NCBI RefSeq assembly: GCF_900458435.1
Contig: NZ_UHCT01000001.1
Location: forward strand, 620,001 to 684,000
Source: Staphylococcus carnosus
GTDB lineage: Bacteria; Bacillota; Bacilli; Staphylococcales; Staphylococcaceae
Direction of reading: 5' to 3'
DNA length: 64,000 nt
The notes under the pieces are model-generated. The model saw nothing but the letters and a program-made list of their open reading frames with translations, had not been told where the DNA came from and did not search any database. The translations under genes were made by a program, and so were the position numbers. This document shows positions 57,826 to 64,000 of the stretch, in pieces. How positions within the stretch are numbered: the stretch's first letter is position 1; each line of letters opens with the position of its first letter.

Positions 57826-59100
57826 ATGAAAGCATTGGGGAAAGATTTTAGACATTTATCAAGAAAAGATAAATTGCAGCGTTTAAAAGAGAATGGATGG
57901 ATTTTAGATGAAAGCAGACAAGAATTATGGGATTATCCATTACTTTCTGAAGAAGTTGCAGATAGTTTAATTGAAAACGTCATTACGCAAGGGGCTTTGC
58001 CAGTAGGTTTGCTTCCAGATATTGAAGTAGACGGCAAACATTATGCGGTACCTATGATGGTAGAAGAACCTTCTGTTGTCGCTGCAGCAAGTTATGGTGC
58101 AAAACTGGTCAATAAAACTGGAGGCTTCCATGTTGAATCTAGTGAACGTTTAATGATTGGCCAAATTGTATTTATGGATGTTGAACAACCTAACAAATTA
58201 GCAGAACAGCTTTTAGAGAAAGAAGCGCAAATACATCAAATTGCAGATACAGCTTATCCTTCTATTTTGAAAAGAGGCGGCGGTTATCAAAAAATTGATG
58301 TAGATACTTTTTCAGAAGAACAATTGGTTTCTTTAAAGGTATACATTGATACAAAAGATGCGATGGGTGCTAATATGATGAATACCATTTTAGAAGGTAT
58401 TTCAGGCTTCTTAAAAGGTGAGTGGCCTGATATCAATGTTTTAATGAGTATCTTATCTAACCATGCGACAGCATCAGTGGTTCGTGTTTCTGGAGAAATT
58501 GATATTGCTAATTTAGCACGAGGTGATATGGATGGGGCAGAAATAGCGCGTCGCTTAGAAGCAGCATCTGTTTTAGCTTATGTAGATCCCTATCGAGCAG
58601 TAACACATAATAAAGGTGTCATGAACGGCATTCATGCAGTAGTATTAGCAACAGGAAACGATACCCGAAGTGCTGAAGCGAGTGCACATGCATATGCATG
58701 CAAAGAAGGACAGTATCGCAGTATGACTAAATGGGAATACCTTCCAAGTAAAGCCCGCCTTCGAGGTACAATCGAAATACCGATGACACTTGCAACAGTG
58801 GGCGGCGGAACAAAAGTAGTTCCGATTGCACGTCTAGCACAAGAACTTTTGCATGTAGATTCAGCTAAAGAATTAGGAGAAGTAGCAGCAGCAGTAGGAT
58901 TAGCTCAAAACTTCTCAGCTTGTCGAGCATTAGTATCTGAAGGAATTCAAGAAGGACATATGAGCCTTCAGTACAAATCATTAGCAATTGTAGCAGGGGC
59001 TAAAGGTGACGAAATTGAAAAAGTCGCAGATGCATTAAAAACAGCAGATACTGCGAACATGGCTAAAGCTAAGGAAATTATTGCAGATTTAAGAGAATAA
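57826..59100 (+). CDS. mvaA: Hydroxymethylglutaryl-CoA reductase, class II
   Basis: Enzyme of 424 residues reducing HMG-CoA to mevalonate. Class II features include EEPSVVAAASYGAKL (catalytic Glu), DAMGANMMNTI (NAD(P)H-binding DAMGxN), and NKGVMNGIHAVVLATGND. The pathway supplies isoprenoid precursors for undecaprenol, menaquinone and staphyloxanthin-type carotenoids. AAAGGAG lies about 12 bases before the ATG, inside the end of mvaC. Confidence 0.96.
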   Translation: MKALGKDFRHLSRKDKLQRLKENGWILDESRQELWDYPLLSEEVADSLIENVITQGALPVGLLPDIEVDGKHYAVPMMVEEPSVVAAASYGAKLVNKTGGFHVESSERLMIGQIVFMDVEQPNKLAEQLLEKEAQIHQIADTAYPSILKRGGGYQKIDVDTFSEEQLVSLKVYIDTKDAMGANMMNTILEGISGFLKGEWPDINVLMSILSNHATASVVRVSGEIDIANLARGDMDGAEIARRLEAASVLAYVDPYRAVTHNKGVMNGIHAVVLATGNDTRSAEASAHAYACKEGQYRSMTKWEYLPSKARLRGTIEIPMTLATVGGGTKVVPIARLAQELLHVDSAKELGEVAAAVGLAQNFSACRALVSEGIQEGHMSLQYKSLAIVAGAKGDEIEKVADALKTADTANMAKAKEIIADLRE

Positions 59101-59109
59101 GATATATAA

Positions 59110-59150
59110 AGACCCCCTTGACTAGCAAATGCTAGGTTCAAGAGGGTCTG
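59110..59150 (+). terminator. Hairpin after mvaA
   Basis: AGACCCCCTTGA / TCAAGAGGGTCT stem continued by CTAGC / GCTAG with a small bulge; weak T tail (GATTTTA). Confidence 0.65.
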
Positions 59151-59185
59151 ATTTTATCCGCTATAAATAATCCATTTCAGTTAGA

Positions 59186-59590
59186 TTAATCAATAGAAAT
59201 ATTAGAGCTTACTGAAGAATCTTCAGTACGTTTAGGCAATTTAACAGTTAAAACACCGTCTCTATATTGCGCTGTAATTTCATCGCTTTTAATATTACTG
59301 AATGAAAATTCACGTTTTACACTATTGTCACTGCGTTCTCTTTGGATAACGCGGCCTTCTTCATTTTCTGTGCGACTTTCAATTGAACGTTTTGCACTTA
59401 TAGTCAAAGTACCTTCATCGTAAGATAGATTAATATCTTTCTTCTCAAAGCCTGGTAAATCCACTTTTAAGATATATTGGTTATTTTTTTCGCTAATATC
59501 AGTTTTTACAGGATTGATTGTAGGGATTTGATCTATAAATTGACGTCCGAATTCTTTGAACAAATCTGTTGGTTTACTTTCAAAAGCCAT
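59186..59590 (-). CDS. Hsp20/alpha-crystallin small heat-shock protein
   Basis: ATP-independent chaperone of 134 residues. The alpha-crystallin domain (about 35-125) shows YILKVDLPGFEKKDINLSYDEGTLTISAKR and the C-terminal strand YRDGVLTVKLPKR. The terminal NISID is an I-x-I-like tail. Two ATGs in tandem (59593 and 59590) exist; AGGAG is 7 bases from the second. No CtsR or HrcA/CIRCE box is seen, and no clear sigma-B promoter. Confidence 0.9.
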   Translation of the reverse strand: MAFESKPTDLFKEFGRQFIDQIPTINPVKTDISEKNNQYILKVDLPGFEKKDINLSYDEGTLTISAKRSIESRTENEEGRVIQRERSDNSVKREFSFSNIKSDEITAQYRDGVLTVKLPKRTEDSSVSSNISID

Positions 59591-59745
59591 CATATCTCTC
59601 CTTTGGTCATTTTAATTTAAAAACCTTGCTTTACTTAAAATTTACCCTGTGAAAAGGAAACATAATCTTACTGAATATGAAGTAAGGTTCTTGTGATGAT
59701 TATACCACGATACTAAAAGGATAGATAATCTCAGGTACTTCATAG

Positions 59746-60183
59746 CTATTCTTTAGAAAAGTTATCTACGATGAATTTAGAGAGGATAGATTTAATTGTT
59801 TTTGCATCTTCAAAAGAGACATCTAAACCGCTGAATACTTCTTTAGAAATATTAGAAATTTCATGTCTGGTATCTATACCTTTGTGCGTAAGTGCAACTT
59901 TTAAATTGCGCTCATCATCTTCTTCTCTTTTTCTTGTGACGAGTTCTTTCTTTTCAAGTTTTTTTAGCAATGGAGTCAATGTGCCTGAATCTAAAAACAC
60001 ACGCTGGTCTAGCGTTTTAATATTTAACGTCTCATGATCCTCAAGTGCTAAAAGTACAATATATCCAGTATATGTTAAATCGTACTTTTTCAAGTAAGGG
60101 CTGTATCTTTTGATAATCTCTTTTGATGAAACATAGAATAAAAAACATAATTGTTTTTCTAAAAAACTGTTGTTTTCGTACAA
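59746..60183 (-). CDS. sarZ: SarZ, redox-sensing MarR-family regulator
   Basis: Winged-helix regulator of 145 residues of the OhrR/MgrA/SarZ group. The single conserved redox cysteine is C13 in [18 protein letters not shown], with [13 protein letters not shown] and the recognition region [19 protein letters not shown]. The N-terminal match to S. aureus SarZ is extensive. In S. aureus it links oxidative signals to virulence and metabolism. An inverted repeat GAAACAA-N10-TTGTTTC lies at 60241-60264, about 60 bases upstream, a possible autoregulatory site. The rest of 60184-60546 holds only probable promoters. Confidence 0.93.
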   Translation of the reverse strand: MYENNSFLEKQLCFLFYVSSKEIIKRYSPYLKKYDLTYTGYIVLLALEDHETLNIKTLDQRVFLDSGTLTPLLKKLEKKELVTRKREEDDERNLKVALTHKGIDTRHEISNISKEVFSGLDVSFEDAKTIKSILSKFIVDNFSKE

Positions 60184-60546
60184 TTAAATCACTCCTTATT
60201 AAAAACCACGATATTATGAACGGTTTCCATTGTCAAGAATGAAACAAATAAATGTAATTGTTTCTTTTATTTATATTTGAATTTAAATTCTTATTAATAT
60301 ACCTCCAATAGTTAAAGACAAACATTTTTTTAACGAAATGTACATGGTTGTAAAAGCTGATGTAATAAAGTGAATGAAAAGTATTTACTGTTAAAAGAAA
60401 GCTAGTTTTAAAAACGTTTTAACTTACGACAATTTTGTTACAATGAGGACAAAATAGTTACTAAATCAGACGAAATCATTCATAATTGAAAAGATAGAGT
60501 GAATGAAAGCACAGTATTGCATCATATCGCGAGAAGGAGTCAAAAA

Positions 60547-60906
60547 ATGAAGAAGGAAAGAATATTACCACTTATATTGATTTTAATAGGCTCTCTTATT
60601 TTAGCGACCTTATTCTTTTTTGGGTTAAAAGTATATCAAGGGAAGCAAAATCTAAAATTAGTGGATCAATATATTACAGAACATCATTTAGATACTAAGA
60701 TTAAATCAGAAAAGAAAAAATTCAATGCAAAAGATGGCGTTTATTACAAAGAAGTTGTCTTTAAAGATGAACCAGACAAAACATATGTTATCCAGCCAAT
60801 GGGTACTTCACGTGGGTTATTTGCACAAGCTTTTGATACACAAACGAAAAAACATTTGAAAAAAGCGAAACATAATTTCTTTGATGACAATTATAAGCTT
60901 AAATAA
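60547..60906 (+). CDS. DUF3139-like membrane-anchored protein
   Basis: Protein of 119 residues with one N-terminal membrane anchor (about 7-28) and an extracellular basic domain (YYKEVVFKDEPDKTYVIQPMG). It resembles staphylococcal DUF3139 proteins found near sarZ. Function is unknown. ATG 60547 follows GAAGGAG by 8 bases; the frame extends upstream to 60499 but without a ribosome site. A terminator follows at 60937-60972. Confidence 0.75.
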   Translation: MKKERILPLILILIGSLILATLFFFGLKVYQGKQNLKLVDQYITEHHLDTKIKSEKKKFNAKDGVYYKEVVFKDEPDKTYVIQPMGTSRGLFAQAFDTQTKKHLKKAKHNFFDDNYKLK

Positions 60907-60936
60907 CCGATTAAGTATGTTAAAATAAATGTGATT

Positions 60937-60972
60937 AAGACATTAAACACGATAAATAGTGTTTAGTGTCTT
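60937..60972 (+). terminator. Terminator of the DUF3139-like gene
   Basis: AAGACATTAAACAC / GTGTTTAGTGTCTT stem followed by CTTTG. Confidence 0.7.
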
Positions 60973-61049
60973 CTTTGCGTTAAATAAGAAATCTATAATT
61001 TAAAGGTCGATGAATCGATTTAATGACATTTTCATCAACTTTACCATAA

Positions 61050-61065
61050 TGTGATTAATATCACC
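61050..61065 (+). promoter_or_regulatory. Crp/ArcR-like site before the EamA gene
   Basis: TGTGA-TTAATA-TCACC against the Crp-type consensus TGTGA-N6-TCACA (one mismatch). Staphylococcal ArcR recognises this type. It lies about 60 bases before the EamA start. Confidence 0.4.
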
Positions 61066-61125
61066 CAAAATGGTTATAACACCTTTAGTATCAGCATAGA
61101 GAAATAACATGATAGGAGGGACAGT

Positions 61126-62027
61126 ATGGCACACAGAAATCAGAAACGGTGGCCGGGATTTGTTTTAGTAATCATAGGAGCAGTATTTTGGGGTGTCGGG
61201 GGAACGGTTTCCCAATGGTTATTTGAAAACAAACATTTACCGGTGACTTGGTTCGTGGGTGTGAGATTGTTAGTATCTGGTTTGCTCTTGATTCTTACTT
61301 CGTTTTTCTTAGAAGGTAAGAAAACAATTACAATTTGGACAGATAAAAAAGCCATAATAAAATTGATAGTGTATTCGCTCTTGGGTATGCTGGGTGTACA
61401 ATATTGTTTCATGGCAACAATTCATTATGGTAATGCTGCAGTACTACATTGCTGCAATATTTAGGTCCAGTTATCATTATTTTATATCTTGTCGCAACTA
61501 AAGTTATTAATTTTAAATGGAAAGAAGGTATCGCAGTCACATTAGCGTTGGGCGGTACATTCTTATTATTAACGAACGGTTCCCTTGCAACATTGTCAGT
61601 TCCTATGCCAGCCATTGTATGGGGGCTGATGTCAGCTTTTGCAATGGCCTTTTATACAATATATCCAGTTCAACTATTGGCTAAATGGGGAACTGTGAAT
61701 GTCGTTGGATGGGCTATGTTTATAGCCGGTATATTCTTAAACTTCTTACATCCTATTTGGCAGGTTGATACGTCAAATTGGGACATAAGAGTACTGATTT
61801 ATATATTTATTTCAGTTATTTTAGGAACAGTGTTTGCATTCTGGCTCTTCATTTCTAGTTTGAATTATCTATATCCTCAAGAAGCTAGCGTACTTGGTAC
61901 GATAGAACCATTAACTGCAATTTTATTATCTGTAGTATGGTTAGGTGTATCTTTCGGTATTTGGCAGGTTGCAGGAGTAGGTTGTATTGTATTGATGGTC
62001 ATATTCTTGGCCGTCGTCAAAGATTAA
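61126..62027 (+). pseudogene. EamA/DMT transporter broken by a single-base frameshift
   Basis: Drug/metabolite transporter of the EamA family, ten helices. The first 107 residues (start ATG 61126, GGAGGGAC ribosome site) and the remainder (61449-62027) lie in different frames. The break is at 61443/61444, where the family motif N-A-A-V-A-T-L-L-Q-Y should be read: one base, probably a G, is missing between GTA and CTACATTG. After the shift the frame ends at TAG 61462-61464. All other parts are intact, so the lesion is recent or a sequencing error. The full protein would be about 300 residues. Confidence 0.8.
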
Positions 62028-62040
62028 TAGTGTTTACCTT

Positions 62041-62159
62041 ATAATTAGGATAGAAAGTTATAAGTTGCCTTTTGATACTAATTACACTAATTCATATTTA
62101 CTTTTTAATCATTTAGTGTAATATTAGGATGAACTTTTAATTTTTTCTATCCTAATTAT
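62041..62159. repeat. Nested inverted-repeat element before the GltT-type gene
   Basis: Outer arms ATAATTAGGATAGAAA (62041-62056) and TTTCTATCCTAATTAT (62144-62159) are a perfect 16-base inverted repeat. Inner arms ATTACACTAA (62081-62090) and TTAGTGTAAT (62113-62122) are perfect too. It could be a small non-autonomous element or a leader RNA that controls the symporter gene 50 bases downstream. No obvious target duplication is seen. Confidence 0.7.
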
Positions 62160-62208
62160 TTGTTTTCTGATATAATTAAACAATGTCAGAAAAAGGGGAG
62201 ATGCATCA

Positions 62209-63486
62209 ATGGCTTTATTTAAGCGAAAAATTAGTTTACCAATGCAGGTTATGATTGCACTGGTTCTTGGCGTTGTTGTAGGACTATTATTATATGGACA
62301 TAAAGATGTAGCGAACTATATCCAGCCGCTTGGTGACATATTTTTAAACTTAATTAAAATGATTGTCATTCCAGTAGTTTTTTGTTCACTGGCATTATCA
62401 ATATCAGGTGTTGGTGAATCTAAAACAGTTGGGCGATATGGTTTAAAAACAATTGTGTATTTTGAAATTATCACAACAATTGCAATTGCTTTAGGTGTAT
62501 TGTTTGCTAATTTATTTAAACCGGGGACGGGCTTAGATCCAAACAAATTACCTAAAGGCGATATTTCGAAGTATGAATCATCAGCGCATGCAGCTGAGCA
62601 TTCTACATATGGTAATCATTTTATCGATACAATTGTAAACATTATTCCAACAAACTTTTTCGAAGCATTAGCTAAAGGTGAATTGCTTCCGATTATCTTC
62701 TTCGCAGTATTCTTTGGTTTAGGTATTGCGGCAATCGGTGAAAAAGGTAAACCTGTCAAAGATTTCTTAGGCGGCGTGTTGGAAGCAACATTCTGGATGA
62801 TCAATAAAATTTTAAAACTCGCTCCATTAGGCGTGTTTGCATTTATTTGTGTAACAATAATGACATTTGGTGCTTCAGCATTAATTCCGTTATTAAAACT
62901 TGTCTTAGTTGTAGTCGGCGCAATGGTATTCTTTGTGGTCGTTGTACTTGGAATTGTAGCGAAATTAGTTGGCACTAGTGTATTTGATATTATAAAAGTA
63001 TTAAAAAGTGAAATCTTACTGGCCTTTTCAACATCAAGTTCTGAAGCAGTATTACCAGTAATGATGCAGAAAATGGAAAGATTTGGCTCACCAAAAGATA
63101 TTACATCTTTTGTTATCCCGATTGGTTATACTTTCAACTTAGACGGATCTGCTTTATACCAATCAATTGCAGCATTATTTGTAGCACAAATGTACGGTAT
63201 TCATTTAAGTTTACCTGAGCAATTAGTCTTAATCTTTACTTTAATGATTACTTCTAAAGGTATGGCAGCGGTACCAGGTACTTCAATTGTTGTATTATTA
63301 ACAACATTAGGTTCAATGGGATTACCAGCAGCCGGACTTGCATTGATTATCGGTGTTGACCGTATCTTAGATATGGTACGTACTTGTGTTAACGTAGTAG
63401 GTAACGCTTTATCTACAGTAGTAATTGCTAAATGGGAAGGCGTATTTGATAAAGAACAAAACAAAGACTATTTAAATTCTATTTAA
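62209..63486 (+). CDS. gltT: Dicarboxylate/amino acid:cation symporter (glutamate/aspartate, GltT type)
   Basis: DAACS-family transporter of 425 residues that imports glutamate/aspartate with protons or sodium. Family hallmarks are FLNLIKMIVIPVVFCSLALSI, the serine-rich loop LAFSTSSSEAVLPVMM, FVIPIGYTFNLDGSALYQS (NxDG) and GVDRILDMVRTCVNVVGN (the DRxxDxxRTxxNVxGN substrate motif). An insertion with polar, His-containing residues (about 118-138) lies between helices 3 and 4. AAAAGGGGAG precedes the ATG. Monocistronic. Confidence 0.93.
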   Translation: MALFKRKISLPMQVMIALVLGVVVGLLLYGHKDVANYIQPLGDIFLNLIKMIVIPVVFCSLALSISGVGESKTVGRYGLKTIVYFEIITTIAIALGVLFANLFKPGTGLDPNKLPKGDISKYESSAHAAEHSTYGNHFIDTIVNIIPTNFFEALAKGELLPIIFFAVFFGLGIAAIGEKGKPVKDFLGGVLEATFWMINKILKLAPLGVFAFICVTIMTFGASALIPLLKLVLVVVGAMVFFVVVVLGIVAKLVGTSVFDIIKVLKSEILLAFSTSSSEAVLPVMMQKMERFGSPKDITSFVIPIGYTFNLDGSALYQSIAALFVAQMYGIHLSLPEQLVLIFTLMITSKGMAAVPGTSIVVLLTTLGSMGLPAAGLALIIGVDRILDMVRTCVNVVGNALSTVVIAKWEGVFDKEQNKDYLNSI

Positions 63487-63558
63487 ACAAATTAAAAAAT
63501 TCAGCGGAGACTTCGGTCTTACGCACATTAAACTTTCTGACATAATTTATATTCTATG

Positions 63559-63592
63559 AGGCACTAGTCGTATTTTTGACTAGTGCCTTTTT
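63559..63592 (+). terminator. Terminator of the GltT-type gene
   Basis: AGGCACTAGTC / GACTAGTGCCT stem followed by T. Confidence 0.92.
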
Positions 63593-63602
63593 AAATTGAA
63601 AA

Positions 63603-63630
63603 AAGCTGGAGCAATCAAATGTCCCAGCTT
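63603..63630 (-). terminator. Terminator of the DUF4889-like gene
   Basis: AAGCTGG / CCAGCTT stem with a run of T on the reverse strand. Confidence 0.8.
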
Positions 63631-63648
63631 GAATAAAATCATATTTAA

Positions 63649-63999
63649 TTAGTGATCCATGTGCATGTTTTTCATATCATGAATTTTCATCATTAAGCCA
63701 TGAGGAATATCGTCGTGCTTCACAACTTTTTTCTTACTGAAATCATCAGAGCCTTCTTTTTTAACTAACATGACAAATTGACCTTTTTTAGGTTTGAAAT
63801 TGTCATCTGTTTTAATGTGTACGTCTTTTTCAACTTTTTGGTCTTTTTCACGCACCATTTTTTCTACAGTATGATTGTCTTTCATGATACCGTAGTATGT
63901 ATCTTTTTTACCAGAAGACATCATCATAATGATTAAAACAATACAAATTACTGCCATCACAGCAATTAAAGTGAAGCCTAAAGCCTTTTTATTTTTCAT
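63649..63999 (-). CDS. Small membrane-anchored protein (DUF4889-like)
   Basis: Protein of 116 residues with one N-terminal anchor (about 7-27) and a lysine-rich extracellular part. TYYGIMKDNHTVEKMV and the His/Met-rich end (IHDMKNMHMDH) are seen; the end could bind copper or other metals. It resembles staphylococcal DUF4889 proteins of unknown role. The ATG lies 1 base from the window edge, so its ribosome site is not visible and an upstream start cannot be excluded. Confidence 0.7.
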   Translation of the reverse strand: MKNKKALGFTLIAVMAVICIVLIIMMMSSGKKDTYYGIMKDNHTVEKMVREKDQKVEKDVHIKTDDNFKPKKGQFVMLVKKEGSDDFSKKKVVKHDDIPHGLMMKIHDMKNMHMDH

Positions 64000-64000
64000 T

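Noticed and set aside
59594..59745. Sigma-B promoter or CIRCE/CtsR box before hsp20
   Set aside because: GTTTCC and GGGTAA occur but only 8 bases apart instead of 12-15, and no CIRCE or CtsR repeat is present.

Overview
This 64 kb window looks like chromosome from a low-GC, coagulase-negative Staphylococcus, most likely the S. carnosus group. The evidence is a complete siroheme/nitrite/nitrate-respiration block (nirC-nirR-...-nirBD-cobA, narGHJI, nreABC, narT). Its NreB sensor carries the cluster cysteines and phospho-histidine at exactly the residue numbers used for S. carnosus NreB (C59, C62, C74, C77, H159), and its NarT is 388 residues long. Codon use, strong AGGAGG-type ribosome sites, frequent TTG/GTG starts and many staphylococcal orthologues (lytSR-lrgAB, opuC, tcyABC, sarZ, mvaS/mvaA) agree. 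I see no rRNA or tRNA genes, no CRISPR array, no prophage and no intact insertion sequence.

Layout. 1-9 kb: a carboxylesterase cut by the window edge, an amino acid permease, a YdeI-like protein, a 700-base leader with a candidate structured RNA, the opuCABCD compatible-solute importer and an esterase. 9-16.5 kb: a TetR/DUF3147 operon with a clear operator, lrgAB and lytSR (membrane-potential/cell-death control), and a NorB-like efflux pump. 16.5-28.6 kb: Flp-like serine hydrolase, KimA-like potassium importer, secreted acid phosphatase, amino acid permease, C39-like protein, Bcr-type efflux pump, a decayed gene next to a GtrA protein, a CDF metal exporter, a short SceD/IsaA-like transglycosylase and gpmA. 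28.6-36 kb: a 36-residue protein gene behind a near-perfect Zur box, the tcyABC cystine importer, dsbA, then a three-gene cluster (FAD oxidoreductase, FeoB-gate-like permease, CobW GTPase) behind a second Zur-like box. 36-54 kb: a YceI protein under a perfect quinone-sensor (QsrR/YodB-type) box, small genes, and the anaerobic nitrite/nitrate block with Rex-like and NreC-like sites. 54-64 kb: an FtsW-type protein, the mevalonate genes mvaS / mvaC-mvaA, Hsp20, SarZ, a frameshifted EamA transporter, a GltT-type symporter and a small anchored protein.

How it works together. Under low oxygen NreABC (oxygen and nitrate sensing) would switch on narGHJI, nir and narT through GC-rich palindromes seen in front of each unit, and Rex adds NADH control at nir. 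Nitrate enters through NarT and is reduced by NarGHI. NirC handles nitrite, and NirBD with its siroheme pathway reduces it to ammonium. The most interesting less-described signals are the Zur-associated metal cluster and micro-protein transcript (28.6-35.8 kb), the switching-capable RNA in front of opuC, and a 119-base nested inverted repeat in front of the GltT-type gene.
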